DNA of 55,393 bases from Vicinamibacteraceae bacterium (GCA_011525805.1 WYBR01000048.1:1-55393), one strand, 5' to 3'; shown: positions 1 to 9,626, counted from the stretch's first letter. The notes: generated by a model from the letters alone, not told the origin. A program made the numbers and translations.

Positions 1-1277
1 ACGGTGCTGTTGCGCATGATGAGTTTGGCGACGGCGCCGCCCATCGTCTCGATGCCCAGGCTCAGCGGAATCACGTCGAGCAGCAGCGCCTGCGCGTGCG
101 AGCCGGCGAGGATGCCCGCCTGCACCGCCGCGCCCAGTGCGACGACCTGATCGGGGTCGATGGCGGTGTAGGGGCGGGTCTGGAAGAACTCGCCGACGCG
201 CTCGCGCACGAGCGGGATGCGCGTCGAGCCGCCGACCATCACGACGCGGTCGATCTGCTTCGCTTCCAGTTTCGCGTCGCGCAGCGCCCGGCCACACGCG
301 TCGATCGTGCGCTCGACCCAGGGGGCGATCATGGCCTCGAACTCGCGCCGCTCAATCGTTCGCTGGTAGCGTCGGCCTTCGCCGAGGTCGATCTCGATGC
401 GCGCGGAGTCCTCGCTGCTCAGGCGGATTTTCGTGGACTCCGCAAAGCGGCGCAACGCCTGCTGCGTGCTCGGGGGGAACTGGAGGTCGAGGTCGAACTG
501 GCCGCGGATCTCGTGCTGGACAAGTTCGACGATCATCCGATCGACATCGTCGCCGCCAAGGTGCGTGTCGCCGGCGGTGGAGCGGACCTGGTAGAAGGCG
601 CTGTCCACGGCCTCAGCGCCGCCCGCCGCGCCCTCGGAGGGGATGATCTGGAGGATGGAAATATCGAAGGTGCCTCCGCCGAGGTCGTAGACAGCGATGG
701 TCTCCGGCTCGCCCGAGCGGCCGATGCCGTAGGCGAGGGCGGCGGCCGTGGGTTCGTTGATGATGCGCACCACGTCGAGACCGGCAAAGCGGCCGGCGTC
801 GCGCGTCGCCTGCCGCTGGGCGTCGTCGAAGTAGGCGGGAACGGTGATCACCGCCTTGCTCACCTCCCGGCCGAGCGAGCGCTCGGCGATTTCGCGCAAT
901 CGTTTGAGGATCGCCGCACTGATCTCCTGCGGACTGAGCAGGCGATCGTGGATGCGGAGGCGTGCGGCCGAGCCGTCGCCGGAGACAACGGAGTAACTGA
1001 GATAATCGACGTCGCCGCGCACCTGGTCGATCGTCTGGCCCATGAGGCGTTTGACGCTGTGGACCGTCTCGCTCGGAAACTCGACGATGTGCTCGCGCGC
1101 CTCGCGGCCGATGACCATCGACCCGTCCGCCCCGATGCGGACGACGGAAGGGAGGAGAACGTCGCCGGACTCGTCGGCGAGGATGCGCGGCCCGCGCTCA
1201 TCGCAGAAAGCGACGAGGCTGTTGGTCGTGCCGAGATCGATGCCGACGATGGGGCCGTTGGAGTGCGAATCGCTCAT
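1..1277 (-). CDS. Hsp70-family chaperone, DnaK/HscA-like (3' end outside window)
   Basis: ATP-dependent Hsp70 chaperone of the cytoplasm. The visible 425 residues are the nucleotide-binding domain and the first part of the substrate domain. The phosphate-binding loop DLGTTNS lies at residues 14-20, followed by [32 protein letters not shown] and [10 protein letters not shown], and the window ends in the linker/beta-domain sequence [17 protein letters not shown]. The ATG at 1275-1277 gives the usual short N-terminal tail. The gene runs off the left edge, so the substrate lid is not seen. It follows the lipoprotein gene on the same strand after 23 bases, so the two may be co-transcribed. The sequence is as close to HscA-type as to housekeeping DnaK by eye, and no grpE, dnaJ or isc gene is in view to decide. 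Confidence 0.93.
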   Translation of the reverse strand, partial: MSDSHSNGPIVGIDLGTTNSLVAFCDERGPRILADESGDVLLPSVVRIGADGSMVIGREAREHIVEFPSETVHSVKRLMGQTIDQVRGDVDYLSYSVVSGDGSAARLRIHDRLLSPQEISAAILKRLREIAERSLGREVSKAVITVPAYFDDAQRQATRDAGRFAGLDVVRIINEPTAAALAYGIGRSGEPETIAVYDLGGGTFDISILQIIPSEGAAGGAEAVDSAFYQVRSTAGDTHLGGDDVDRMIVELVQHEIRGQFDLDLQFPPSTQQALRRFAESTKIRLSSEDSARIEIDLGEGRRYQRTIERREFEAMIAPWVERTIDACGRALRDAKLEAKQIDRVVMVGGSTRIPLVRERVGEFFQTRPYTAIDPDQVVALGAAVQAGILAGSHAQALLLDVIPLSLGIETMGGAVAKLIMRNST

Positions 1278-1300
1278 CGGTGGATCGTAGGGTCGGCGGA

Positions 1301-1819
1301 TCAGGGCATGAGCGCCAGTTCGCTCAGCCGCGCGCGGAGGCGTTCGGCGGCGGGCGGAAGGGCGCCAGCGGCCCCGTCGAAGCGCGCGCCGCGCTCAACG
1401 CCGGCGTCGCGCACCCAAAGGAGCATCGAGAGCGAATCGGCCGGGGGAGGTTCGTGCAGCCACTGCGTGGGGAGGGTGGCGCGGTCCTGGCCGGCGGAGG
1501 CGACGGCCTGCCGCGCGAGATTGAGCAGTTCGACCATCTGCGTCGGCGAGAGTTGTCTCGCCAGGCCGGGGTAGTGGGTCGGGGTCGCCTGCCGTCCCCG
1601 CCCCGCGCGAAGGGCGCCGTCGGCGTGCAACACGAAGTGGCGCGCCTCCTCGCCGCCCGACGAAGCCGGCGCGAGCACCGCCGCGTCGAGGCTGAAATCG
1701 TCGGGAATGCCCTGCGTCGCCTTCGGCCCGGCGCAGCCGGTGAACGCGAGCAGCATCAGGGCCAGCGCGGACACCCGCCGGGGCGGTCGCCGACGAAAAG
1801 CGGTCGCAGGGTTCATCAT
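1301..1819 (-). CDS. Hypothetical lipoprotein
   Basis: Encodes 172 residues with a basic N-terminus, a short hydrophobic stretch and a lipobox (LAFTGC, Cys29), so it is probably a lipid-anchored envelope protein. The rest is soluble and I recognise no domain. Two consecutive ATG codons (1817-1819 and 1814-1816) are possible starts and neither has a clear ribosome binding site. It lies between the polysaccharide-export gene and the chaperone gene, all on the minus strand, with short gaps (61 and 23 bases), so a three-gene transcript is possible. Function unknown. Confidence 0.75.
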   Translation of the reverse strand: MMNPATAFRRRPPRRVSALALMLLAFTGCAGPKATQGIPDDFSLDAAVLAPASSGGEEARHFVLHADGALRAGRGRQATPTHYPGLARQLSPTQMVELLNLARQAVASAGQDRATLPTQWLHEPPPADSLSMLLWVRDAGVERGARFDGAAGALPPAAERLRARLSELALMP

Positions 1820-1880
1820 GCGACAGTGTAGGCCCGGGGATCGGGCGTCCGGAGCGGGACCGCGTCAGGATCGCGATCCG

Positions 1881-3476
1881 CTACTGCCCGAAGCGGTTCG
1901 TCGGCGGGGCGCCGAAGACGTCGTTGCCGAAGTTGCGGTCGAGCAGGAACCCGAAGCCGTAGGAGGTCCGGAAGCCGTTGCGCAGGACGGCGAGGGGCGC
2001 AGCGTACCACGTCGTGCCGACCTTGATGAGATCGTCGGGCTTGAGGTAGACGTCCGGCTCGGCGCCCTCGCTGATGGCGCGGTAGTTGAGCATGACGATC
2101 GCCTCCTGGTTGTCGCTGAGCATGCGGTGAATCTCGACGCGCTCGGGAATGGCCAGCGGTCCGAGGCCGCCCGCCGCCGCGATGGCGCGTTTGAGCGTCA
2201 GGCGGCCGTTCGTCGGGATCGCGAGCGTTCCGCCGCGGGCGATCTCGCCGTCGAGGTGCACAAGGCCCTGCCTGGGCGGCGGAATCATGATGATGTCGTT
2301 GGGCCGGATGACGATGTTGTAGGACGCCAGGCCGTCCATCAGCGGCTCGACGGGAATCTCGATCACCCGCTGCGTGACGAGTTGATCGAATTCCTGGGCC
2401 CGCTCCTGCGCCTCGGCCTGCGCGCTCATCGCCGCGGCCTCGGGGCTGCGCGCCACGAAGACCCACTTGCCGCCGAGGTAGGCCCACTCGCCTTCCCCTT
2501 GGCCGGCCTGGCCTCCGGGCGGCGCGATGTCGATCGCCGGCTGATTGCCGGCGTCCGGCTGGCGCGAGGTTCGCTGCGTGCGGTCCGAGTCGCCGCTGGA
2601 GCCCAGCGCCGCGGGTCGCCCTCCCTCGCCCTCGATGGCGCGATCGATAAGGTCGAGGATGTCCTCTTCTTCGGTCGGCGGGGGCGCGGGGACATCGACA
2701 TCAAGGGGAGGTGAGGTCTCGTCCTCCGGCCGGCCCGGGCTGCCGTGACCGAGTTCCACCTCGCGCTTCAGCGGCACTTGCCTCACGATGCGGATCTTCT
2801 TGACGGTGTCCGGGATGCCCCCGGCCGTGGCGATCGCGTCGAGGAGTCGGAAGTTGGGCTCGGGGATGTAAAAGGCGTTCGAGGCGCCGACGCCTCCGAT
2901 CACGTTGTAGGAACTGCGCCGCTTCGTCTCCGCCACCACGCTCACCACCGGATCGCGGACAAAGTCGGGGTCGAGGAGGTCCGCGATCTTGTTGCGGATT
3001 TCCGCTTCGGTCAGTTCGGAGACGTTGACCGCGCCGATCTGGGGGATAGTGATGAACCCGCGCTCATCGACGCTCCGTTGAATGACGTAGGGCTGCCCCG
3101 GCGAAATGAACTCGAAAATGTCGATCGTGAGCAGGTCGCCCGGGCCCACCTTGTAGATCGCCGGCTCGGCGATGAGGTCGGATGGTTGAATTTCCGTAGG
3201 CTGAATCGTGTCTTCCTGATCCGCCTCGATGACCGCGATGCGGTCGAGAATGGGCACGCGAATGGCCGTTTCTTCGAAGCGCCCCGTGACGGAGGGGTCC
3301 ATGAAGGAATCCCACTCGCAGCCCGCGAGGCCGAGCAGCGGCAGCAGCGAGGCCGAGAGGACAAGACGTCGACCCACCGCCCGCCGTGCGAACCATCGGC
3401 GGCGGAAAGTCTGCGTCAACGCTTCGGAGGCGATGCGCCCGTTGTGGCGTTCGGGAGATCGGGAATCCGCGATCAT
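1881..3476 (-). CDS. Polysaccharide export lipoprotein, Wza-like (Poly_export/SLBB)
   Basis: Outer-membrane polysaccharide export protein of the Wza/OPX type, which forms the exit channel for capsule or exopolysaccharide. A lipobox (LLGLAGC, Cys53) follows a basic leader. The Poly_export domain begins at about residue 107 with [15 protein letters not shown], and beta-grasp SLBB-type segments follow ([19 protein letters not shown]; later [16 protein letters not shown] with [11 protein letters not shown]). Between them is a roughly 100-residue acidic, Pro/Gly-rich linker (about 220-320) that is absent from classic Wza. At 531 residues it is longer than Wza (about 380). The start at 3476 is preferred over an in-frame codon at 3557 because GGAG lies nine bases upstream. 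No tyrosine kinase or glycosyltransferase genes adjoin it in the window. It is divergent from lipA. Confidence 0.85.
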   Translation of the reverse strand: MIADSRSPERHNGRIASEALTQTFRRRWFARRAVGRRLVLSASLLPLLGLAGCEWDSFMDPSVTGRFEETAIRVPILDRIAVIEADQEDTIQPTEIQPSDLIAEPAIYKVGPGDLLTIDIFEFISPGQPYVIQRSVDERGFITIPQIGAVNVSELTEAEIRNKIADLLDPDFVRDPVVSVVAETKRRSSYNVIGGVGASNAFYIPEPNFRLLDAIATAGGIPDTVKKIRIVRQVPLKREVELGHGSPGRPEDETSPPLDVDVPAPPPTEEEDILDLIDRAIEGEGGRPAALGSSGDSDRTQRTSRQPDAGNQPAIDIAPPGGQAGQGEGEWAYLGGKWVFVARSPEAAAMSAQAEAQERAQEFDQLVTQRVIEIPVEPLMDGLASYNIVIRPNDIIMIPPPRQGLVHLDGEIARGGTLAIPTNGRLTLKRAIAAAGGLGPLAIPERVEIHRMLSDNQEAIVMLNYRAISEGAEPDVYLKPDDLIKVGTTWYAAPLAVLRNGFRTSYGFGFLLDRNFGNDVFGAPPTNRFGQ

Positions 3477-3718
3477 CGTGTCAGACTCCGTTCGGAAGAG
3501 ATGCGGGACGCCGGCGCCGACCGCGTGGGCGGGGGCGCAGGCTCCTGGGCGAATCATGCCACCGCCATCTTATCCGCCGCGTCCCGCTCGTGCAGGACCG
3601 CCCGCGTTGCCGATGTGCGCCGGCCGGATGTGCATGGTATCGTCCCGACTCGGGAAGGGACCGCACTCTTTCGTCCGGCGGCGAGGCGCGCCGCAGGCCG
3701 CATAGACTCTGGAGACCC

Positions 3719-4666
3719 ATGGCCGGCGTCAACCTTTCCAGCATGATCCTCGCCGCCGATCCTCCGGCAAGTCCGCAGCGAAAGCCCTCGTGGATTCGCG
3801 CCCGGCTGCCCGGCGGCGCGAAGTACCACGACCTGCGCCGCCTGATCGAGGATCACAACCTCCACACCGTCTGTGAAGAGGCCCGCTGCCCCAACATGGG
3901 CGAATGCTGGGCCGACGGCGTCGCCACCATCATGATCCTCGGCGACGTTTGCACGCGCTCGTGTGGCTTCTGCCACGTCAAGACCGGCCGGCCGCCGACG
4001 CTCGATCTGGATGAGCCGGCCCGCGTGGCCGAGACCATCCGCATCATGGACCTGCGTCACGTCGTCATCACCAGCGTCAACCGCGACGAGTTGCCCGACG
4101 GCGGCGCCTCGGTCTGGGCCGACACCATCCTCCGCACCCACGCCGCCTGCCCCGACACGAGCGTCGAGGTGCTCATTCCCGACTTCTGCGGCAAGTGGGG
4201 GGCGCTTCAGGTCATCATCGACGCCTCGCCCGAAGTGCTCGGCCACAACATGGAGACGGTCCGCCGCCTGTACCGCGTCGTGCGGCCTCAGGCCAAATAC
4301 GACCGCTCGATCGAACTGCTCCGCCGCAGCAAAGAGGCCGGCCTGGTCACCAAGACCGGCATCATGGCCGGCATCGGCGAGACGGACGATGAAGTGCTTG
4401 AACTGATGGATGACGTGATTGCCGGCTCGGGCTGCGACATCCTCACCGTCGGCCAGTATCTCCAGCCGACGCGCAACCACCTGCCCGTCGAGCGCTGGGT
4501 CGATCCGGAGCGATTCGAGTTCTTCCGGGAGGAGGGGCTGCGCCGCGGCTTCAAGGTGGTGGAGAGCGGCCCGATGGTGCGGTCGAGTTATCACGCCGAC
4601 AAACAGGCGAGCCAGATCGTCAAGCCCGGCACGCGGCGGCTGAATCTCGACGCCGCCCGGCCGTGA
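3719..4666 (+). CDS. lipA: Lipoyl synthase
   Basis: Radical SAM enzyme that inserts two sulfurs into protein-bound octanoyl chains to make the lipoyl cofactor. The 315 residues carry the auxiliary-cluster motif CX4CX5C (Cys52, 57, 63), the radical SAM motif CX3CX2C (Cys78, 82, 85), and the conserved C-terminal RSSYHA serine motif that ligates the auxiliary cluster. The start is the ATG at 3719, with GGAG six bases upstream; the open frame extends further upstream but that part has no family similarity. No lipB or dehydrogenase-complex gene adjoins it. The 242-base gap to the divergent export gene should hold both promoters. Confidence 0.97.
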   Translation: MAGVNLSSMILAADPPASPQRKPSWIRARLPGGAKYHDLRRLIEDHNLHTVCEEARCPNMGECWADGVATIMILGDVCTRSCGFCHVKTGRPPTLDLDEPARVAETIRIMDLRHVVITSVNRDELPDGGASVWADTILRTHAACPDTSVEVLIPDFCGKWGALQVIIDASPEVLGHNMETVRRLYRVVRPQAKYDRSIELLRRSKEAGLVTKTGIMAGIGETDDEVLELMDDVIAGSGCDILTVGQYLQPTRNHLPVERWVDPERFEFFREEGLRRGFKVVESGPMVRSSYHADKQASQIVKPGTRRLNLDAARP

Positions 4667-4746
4667 CGAATCACGCATCAGGGAAACGACACTGTTTCGC
4701 CCATGCTCACAGTTGACCGCGGCGCTCCGCCTGCGATGCTTGCGGC

Positions 4747-5691
4747 ATGAATCATCGACAACGTCTGCTCTCGATTGCGGTGATGTGCATTGCGGCGGGG
4801 TGCCGGGGAGGCGGTGATCGCGCGGTGATGCCCCGGCCGGTCTACGTCATTGAGGAGCCTGCGGAGGTGGACGTTCACGACCTTCGGCTCTTCAACGGCA
4901 TGAGCGGAGCGGCGATGTCGTGGGACGACCTCGTCTCAGCCGCGAGCGAGGCTGACATTGTCCTCATCGGCGAGGTCCACGGCCATCCGATCGGCCTGTC
5001 GGCCGCGGCGGAGTTGTTCGAGCAGGTCGCGGCCGGTGCGGCGACCGCGGCCCTGAGCCTCGAGTTCTTCGAGCGCGATGAGCAGTTGGCGCTGGACGAC
5101 TACCTCACGGGCGTCGTGAAGAAGGAAGAGGACTTCCTCGCGGCCGCGGGCCGGCGCCAGAGCAACTACCCAGCCGGCCACCGCGCGATGGTCGAGACCG
5201 CGAAGGCGGGAGGGCTGCCCGTGATCGCCGCCAACGCGCCGCGCCGCTACGTTTCCATCGCCCGACTCGAGGGCTTCGACGCACTGCGCCGACTCAGCGA
5301 AGCGCAGCGGCGCCTCTTTGTCATTCCCGAGTCGCTTACCGAGGGCCGCTATCGCGAGAAGTTCTTCGAGATGATGGAGGAGCACGCGGATCCCGAGGCG
5401 CCGCCCGTCGACGGTGAAGGGTACTTCCGCTCGCAGTGCATGTGGGATGCGACGATGGCGGACTCGATTCTCAACGCCGTCGCTGAGGGTCGCCGCCCCG
5501 TCGTTCACGTCGTCGGCCAGTTTCATTGCGACTACTCGGGCGGGACGGTTTCGCGCATCGCAGCGCAGCGCAGCGATGTGCTGGTCTGGACGATTTCCAT
5601 GGTGACGGAGTGGTCGGAGTCGCTGCGCGAGGAGGATCAGGGCCGCGCGGATTGCGTGATCTACGTCGGGCCCAGTAAGGAGCCGGGCTAG
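4747..5691 (+). CDS. ChaN-like haem-binding lipoprotein family protein
   Basis: The 314-residue product belongs to the ChaN/PF04187 family of envelope proteins, implicated in iron/haem handling in some bacteria. A signal sequence with lipobox CIAAGC (Cys19) precedes the domain. Family landmarks are IVLIGEVHGHPI (Glu76, His78, His80), SLEFFERDEQ, the NYPAGHRAMVETAKAGGLPVIAANAPR segment split over about residues 140-170, and VVHVVGQFHCDYSGG near the C-terminus. It follows lipA by 80 bases on the same strand. Substrate binding is inferred from the family only; related folds also include erythromycin-esterase-like proteins. Confidence 0.85.
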   Translation: MNHRQRLLSIAVMCIAAGCRGGGDRAVMPRPVYVIEEPAEVDVHDLRLFNGMSGAAMSWDDLVSAASEADIVLIGEVHGHPIGLSAAAELFEQVAAGAATAALSLEFFERDEQLALDDYLTGVVKKEEDFLAAAGRRQSNYPAGHRAMVETAKAGGLPVIAANAPRRYVSIARLEGFDALRRLSEAQRRLFVIPESLTEGRYREKFFEMMEEHADPEAPPVDGEGYFRSQCMWDATMADSILNAVAEGRRPVVHVVGQFHCDYSGGTVSRIAAQRSDVLVWTISMVTEWSESLREEDQGRADCVIYVGPSKEPG

Positions 5692-5716
5692 AGCCATTGC
5701 AGTTCGTGTCTGGCGT

Positions 5717-5852
5717 GGGTGCCGTGGTCTGGAGGTCGGCTCTGCGACCGGAAGGCCACGCCAGCGAGCGGCCGGCGCCCAACCTGATTCGATTGTCGAT
5801 CGCGCGCTCGCGTGGCCTGCGCTCCCAAAGCCTCGCTTAGACCACGGCACCC
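5717..5852. repeat. 136-nt foldback element (14-bp perfect terminal inverted repeat)
   Basis: Bases 5717-5730 (GGGTGCCGTGGTCT) are the exact reverse complement of 5839-5852. Nested inside, 5753-5770 is nearly complementary to 5805-5818 (AGGCCACG and GCGAGCG arms with a short bulge), and 5734-5749 can form its own small hairpin (GGTCG/CGACC). The element lies in the 267-base gap between the chaN-like gene and the small gene on the other strand. It could be a structured RNA, a bidirectional terminator or a miniature inverted-repeat element. No coding function is seen. Confidence 0.6.
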
Positions 5853-5958
5853 GCTACACATGAGGTGGGAACGCTCGAGCGGCCGCGGGCGTTCACGTGC
5901 TTTCCGTGCTGTTCTCATCGGGCGCGTGGCGGATGCTCGAGGATGTCGCAAGTCTCCT

Positions 5959-6261
5959 TTACGTCTCGATTTCCACGCCGGGGTAGACCTGCCGGAAGAA
6001 GTCGTCGCCCCAGTAGATTCTGTTGCGCGCCAGGCGAATCTGCTCCGGAGTGTAATCAGGATGGCGCGCCCGCACGCCGGCCTCGACGATCGTCCGCAAC
6101 TGGTCGATGAGTTCGAAGGTGAGTTTCATGCGACCCTGCGGGCCGAGCCGTTCGAGCGCCAGGCGCTCGACGCGCGCCGCCTCGGGAGACGTGTCCGCCG
6201 GCGCCAATGAACACCGGGCATTTCGCTGCCGGGGAATTGAGTTCTCGGAGGATTCCGGCAT
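5959..6261 (-). CDS. Small conserved helical protein
   Basis: Up to 100 residues. The last 65 or so look like a real protein: a predicted helix (ERLALERLGPQGRMKLTFEL), a basic stretch, then RHPDYTPEQIRLARNRIYWG and DDFFRQVYPGVEI. I recall this helix-RHP-acidic pattern (MTF.L...RR.HP..S.EE) from many uncharacterised small proteins encoded beside nucleotidyltransferase-like or toxin-antitoxin genes, but no such partner is here. The start is uncertain: the ATG at 6261 gives an unconvincing first 20 residues, and a TTG about 20 codons in is an alternative. It ends 27 bases upstream of an inverted-repeat-rich gap. Function unknown. Confidence 0.6.
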   Translation of the reverse strand: MPESSENSIPRQRNARCSLAPADTSPEAARVERLALERLGPQGRMKLTFELIDQLRTIVEAGVRARHPDYTPEQIRLARNRIYWGDDFFRQVYPGVEIET

Positions 6262-6288
6262 GGTTGAGTCGCCCGAATGATATCGCGC

Positions 6289-7800
6289 TCACTCAAACTC
6301 GATCCCCTGCGCCAGCGGGAGGTCTTCGCCCCAGTTGATGGTGCAGGTCTGTCGGCGCATGTACGCCTTCCACGCGTCCGAGCCCGACTCGCGTCCGCCG
6401 CCGGTGTCCTTCTCGCCGCCGAAGGCGCCGCCGATTTCGGCGCCGCTCGTGCCGATGTTCACGTTGGCGATGCCGCAGTCTGAGCCGGCGTGGCTCAGGA
6501 ATCGCTCCGCCCGCCGCACCGAGTCGGTGAAGATCGCACTGCTCAGCCCCTGATCGACGGAGTTCTGCTGTGCGATCGCTTCATCGAGATCGTCGAACTC
6601 GATTACGTAGAGAATCGGCGCGAAGGTTTCCTCGCGGATGATCGGCAGCGACGCCGTCGCGCGGATGATCGCCGGCTCGACGAAGTGGCCCGGTCGGTCG
6701 AGGCGCTTGCCGCCGAAGAGAATCTCGCCGCCCTGTCGTTTCGCCGTTTCGATCGCCTTCATCATCGTCTCGACGGCATTGGCGTGGATCATCGGCCCCA
6801 TGAGCGTCTTCGGATCGAGCGGGTCGCCGATGCGCGGCAGGATCGTCTCGTACGCGCGTTTCAGCCTCGACACGACCTCCTCCGCCACGCCGCGCTGGAC
6901 GAAGAGCCGGCGCGTCGTGGTGCAGCGCTGTCCCGTGGTGCCCACCGCGCCGAAGACAACCGCGCGGACCGCGAGGTCGAGATCGGCATCATCGCAGATG
7001 ATCAGCGCGTTGTTGCCGCCGAGTTCGAGCAGCGTGCGCCCGAGCCGCGCCGCCACCACCTGCCCGACATGCCGGCCCATGCGGCACGAACCCGTCGCCG
7101 AAATCAGCGGCAGTCTCCGGTCGCGGATCATCGCCTCGCCGACCTGCTCATCCGTCCCGATCACCAGTTCGAAGACGCCTTCGAGATCGTGTCGCCGCAT
7201 GACCGACTCGACGGTCTCATGCAGGGCGATGGCGGTGAGGGGCGTGAGCAGCGACGGCTTCCAGACCATCGTGTCGCCGCACACCGCCGCGATCATCGCG
7301 TTCCACGCCCACACCGCGGCGGGGAAGTTGAACGCGGTGATGATGCCGATGACGCCCAGCGGATGCCACTGCTCGTACATGCGGTGCCGCGGCCGCTCAG
7401 AGTGAGTCGTCATGCCGTAGAGTTGGCGCGACAGGCCGACGGCGAAGTCGCAGATGTCGATGCACTCCTGAATCTCGCCGATCCCCTCGGCCCTGATCTT
7501 GCCCATTTCGAGGGAGATGAGTTCGCCCAGCGCCTCGCGCTTCTCGCGCAGCGCCAGGCCGATGAGGCGCACGATCTCACCGCGCTTGGGCGCCGGCGCC
7601 ATCCGCCAAGTGCGAAATCGCTGTGAAGCGCTCGCGACCGCCGCGTCAAAGGCGATTCGATCCGCCAGGCGCGCGGAGGCGATCGCCTCGCCGGCGCTCG
7701 GATTCTCCGAGACGATCCACCCCGGCTCGCGGCAGGCCCCGGTCCGGACGAGTGGGTGGCGATCGAGTTGGAGTTGATGAAGGAGATCGTGACCCGTCAT
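6289..7800 (-). CDS. Aldehyde dehydrogenase, ALDH7 type
   Basis: NAD(P)+-dependent aldehyde dehydrogenase of 503 residues. The fold landmarks are all present: AFNFP (Asn158), VWKPS (Lys181), LELGGNNA with general base Glu259, GTTGQRCTTTRR with nucleophile Cys293, and EETFAPILYV. The GGNNA and GQRCTTTRR variants point to the ALDH7 (alpha-aminoadipic semialdehyde dehydrogenase, AmaB/Pcd) branch, which oxidises aminoadipate semialdehyde in lysine catabolism or related aldehydes. The start at 7800 removes a low-quality 25-residue extension. No lysine-degradation gene is adjacent, so the physiological substrate is open. Confidence 0.93.
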   Translation of the reverse strand: MTGHDLLHQLQLDRHPLVRTGACREPGWIVSENPSAGEAIASARLADRIAFDAAVASASQRFRTWRMAPAPKRGEIVRLIGLALREKREALGELISLEMGKIRAEGIGEIQECIDICDFAVGLSRQLYGMTTHSERPRHRMYEQWHPLGVIGIITAFNFPAAVWAWNAMIAAVCGDTMVWKPSLLTPLTAIALHETVESVMRRHDLEGVFELVIGTDEQVGEAMIRDRRLPLISATGSCRMGRHVGQVVAARLGRTLLELGGNNALIICDDADLDLAVRAVVFGAVGTTGQRCTTTRRLFVQRGVAEEVVSRLKRAYETILPRIGDPLDPKTLMGPMIHANAVETMMKAIETAKRQGGEILFGGKRLDRPGHFVEPAIIRATASLPIIREETFAPILYVIEFDDLDEAIAQQNSVDQGLSSAIFTDSVRRAERFLSHAGSDCGIANVNIGTSGAEIGGAFGGEKDTGGGRESGSDAWKAYMRRQTCTINWGEDLPLAQGIEFE

Positions 7801-7973
7801 GGGGAAGTTGTAGCAAGGCTGCGGCTGCGTTTCTGAATGAGCCTGCGGCCTTGCCATTTGACCTTGAGCGGGCAAAGATTATCCGAACAAGACCCGTACA
7901 CGGGTCGCCGGGCCGTCTGAGTCGGCCGGCCCGGGCCTTCGCGTCCCCGACATCAACGTCCAGGAGATTGAAA

Positions 7974-8654
7974 ATGAAGCGTCACATGCTGATCGGTCTG
8001 GTCGGTGCGGGCTGCATCGCCCTGATGATGACTCCGCCCCTGCTCTCGCTCGTGCAGCCCCCGGGAGAACATCCGTCGGATCATCCCAAGAAGGATCATC
8101 CCGCCAAGGAGCACCCCGCCGGGGAGCATCCGGCCGCTGGCCAGCCGGAAATGGAGGCCTGGCTCGCGCAGAACCAGCCGGGCGAGCATCACAAGCACCT
8201 CGAGAAGTTCGTCGGCACCTTCACCACCAGGCAGAAGTTCTGGATGGCGCCCGACACGGAGCCCGAGGAGTACACGGGCAAGGCGGTGAACCGCATGATC
8301 CTTGGCGGGCGCTACCTCGAATCCGAATACACCGCCGAGGTCTTCGGGGCGCCTTTCACCGGCCGCGGCCTGACCGGCTACGACAACATGGCCGGCAAGT
8401 ACGTCTCCATCTGGATCGACACCATGTCCACCGGCTTCACCATCGCCGAGGGGCAGTGCGCGCGCGAGGGGCATGAACTCAACCTCGCGGGCGAAATGGA
8501 CGCGGGCGAAATGGACGCGGGCGAGATGGGCAAGATGAAGTACCGCGAGGTCTTCACCATCCTCGATGAGAATTCCTACAAGTTCGAGTGGTTCGACTCC
8601 GCCGCGGGCGAAGAGCACAAGTCAATGGAGATCATCTACACCCGCGTGAAGTGA
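7974..8654 (+). CDS. Secreted DUF1579-family protein with His-rich N-terminal region
   Basis: 226 residues. A hydrophobic signal-like stretch (about residues 5-27) is followed by five HP dipeptides spaced four to five residues apart (residues 33-53), a possible metal-binding or flexible segment. The remainder matches the DUF1579 pattern: EKFVGTFTTRQKFWM, ILGGRYLESEYTAEVFG, GRGLTGYDNMAGKYVSIW and a C-terminal FKFEWFD-like strand. A 15-base unit is repeated three times within the gene, giving AGEMD repeats. The start has AGGAG seven bases upstream. A strong hairpin follows the stop. The biochemical function of the family is not known. Confidence 0.85.
   Translation: MKRHMLIGLVGAGCIALMMTPPLLSLVQPPGEHPSDHPKKDHPAKEHPAGEHPAAGQPEMEAWLAQNQPGEHHKHLEKFVGTFTTRQKFWMAPDTEPEEYTGKAVNRMILGGRYLESEYTAEVFGAPFTGRGLTGYDNMAGKYVSIWIDTMSTGFTIAEGQCAREGHELNLAGEMDAGEMDAGEMGKMKYREVFTILDENSYKFEWFDSAAGEEHKSMEIIYTRVK
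8487..8531 (+). repeat. 15-nt in-frame tandem repeat (3 copies)
   Basis: The unit GCGGGCGAAATGGAC occurs at 8487-8501 and 8502-8516, and as a diverged third copy at 8517-8531. It is in frame and encodes AGEMD/AGEMG repeats within the DUF1579 gene. Its length is likely to vary between strains by slippage. Confidence 0.85.
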
Positions 8655-8678
8655 CGCGGGCGCGATGGTTGCACTCAA

Positions 8679-8720
8679 CGCCGAAGCCCACGTCCATTGA
8701 ACGTGGGCTTCGGCGGTTTC
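8679..8720. terminator. Bidirectional Rho-independent terminator
   Basis: A perfect 15-bp stem, CGCCGAAGCCCACGT at 8679-8693 with ACGTGGGCTTCGGCG at 8701-8715, closes a seven-base loop and is followed by GTTTCTCT. It lies between the stop of the DUF1579 gene and the convergent end of metF, so it can end both transcripts. Confidence 0.85.
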
Positions 8721-8738
8721 TCTGCAGCACCGTCGCGT

Positions 8739-9626
8739 TCACGCGCGCAACTCTCCCGAGTGCTTGATCCCGAGGCTCTCGTAGATGCGCCTTGTCGCCG
8801 CGGACTTGTTGAGCGTGTAGAAGTGCAGGCCGCGCACCCGGCGATCGAGCAGGTCGCGGCACTGCTCCGTGGCCCAGTGGGCGCCCACGCTCGCCACCGC
8901 CTGCGCGTCCTCCCCCGCTCGCTTGAGCGCCCGCAGCAGCGGCGCCGGCAGCCGCGCCCCGCTCAGCCCCGCCATCCGCTTCACGCCCGAGATCGACTGG
9001 ATCGGCATGATCCCCGCCACGATCGGCACGCGGATCCCCGCCAGTTCACATCGCTCCACGAAGTCATAGAAATCGCGATTGTCGAAGAACAACTGCGTGA
9101 TGACGACATCGGCGCCCGCGTCGACTTTGGCTTTGAGGTGGTCGATGTCCGCGAGTTTGTCCGTCGTCTCGGGGTGGCCCTCCGGATAGCCCGCCACGCC
9201 GATGCCCAGCGTCGGGAAGTGCTTGCGGATGAAGGCGACGAGATCGCCGGCGTACCCGAAGCCGCCCGGCGTGGTCTCGAAGCGCCCCGCGCCCGGCGGA
9301 TCGCCTCGCAACGCCAGCACGTTCTCAATCCCGCCTTCCGCATACGTCTGAAGAACCTCGCCGATCTCGTCCCGTGTCGAGCCTACGCACGTCAGGTGCG
9401 GCACCGTCGTCAGCGACGTCTCGCGGCGGAGGCGCAGCACCAGGTCGCGGGTGCGCTCGCGCGTCGAACCGCCGGCGCCGTAGGTCACGCTCACGAAGGA
9501 GGGGCCGAGCGCCTCAAGACTCGCGGCGCTGGCGTAGAGCGCCTCCGCCGCCTCGTCGGTCTTCGGAGGAAAGAACTCGAAGGAGATGCTCGGTCGGTGA
9601 TCGGCCAGTATCCGGTCGAATCGCAT
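8739..9626 (-). CDS. metF: 5,10-methylenetetrahydrofolate reductase
   Basis: FAD enzyme that reduces 5,10-methylene-THF to 5-methyl-THF for methionine synthesis. The 295 residues match bacterial MetF in length and motifs: SFEFFPPK with catalytic Glu17, FVSVTYGAGGST, THLTC-like PHLTCVGSTRDE, VLALRGDPP, GVAGYPEGHPE, DAGADVVITQLFFDN and the PIVAGIMPI loop. The start at 9626 has AGGAG seven bases upstream. The gene stands alone between a hairpin terminator and a divergent lipoprotein gene. I looked for a SAM-type riboswitch in the 175-base leader and saw none. Confidence 0.96.
   Translation of the reverse strand: MRFDRILADHRPSISFEFFPPKTDEAAEALYASAASLEALGPSFVSVTYGAGGSTRERTRDLVLRLRRETSLTTVPHLTCVGSTRDEIGEVLQTYAEGGIENVLALRGDPPGAGRFETTPGGFGYAGDLVAFIRKHFPTLGIGVAGYPEGHPETTDKLADIDHLKAKVDAGADVVITQLFFDNRDFYDFVERCELAGIRVPIVAGIMPIQSISGVKRMAGLSGARLPAPLLRALKRAGEDAQAVASVGAHWATEQCRDLLDRRVRGLHFYTLNKSAATRRIYESLGIKHSGELRA

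Noticed and set aside
96-1574. A long open frame on the plus strand at the left edge
   Set aside because: It runs antisense to the chaperone gene, whose minus-strand translation matches Hsp70 throughout. High GC makes long antisense frames common here.
5692-5958. A plus-strand gene in the gap after the ChaN-like gene
   Set aside because: Frames through 5812-6210 have no ribosome binding site or protein-like pattern and overlap the better supported minus-strand small gene.
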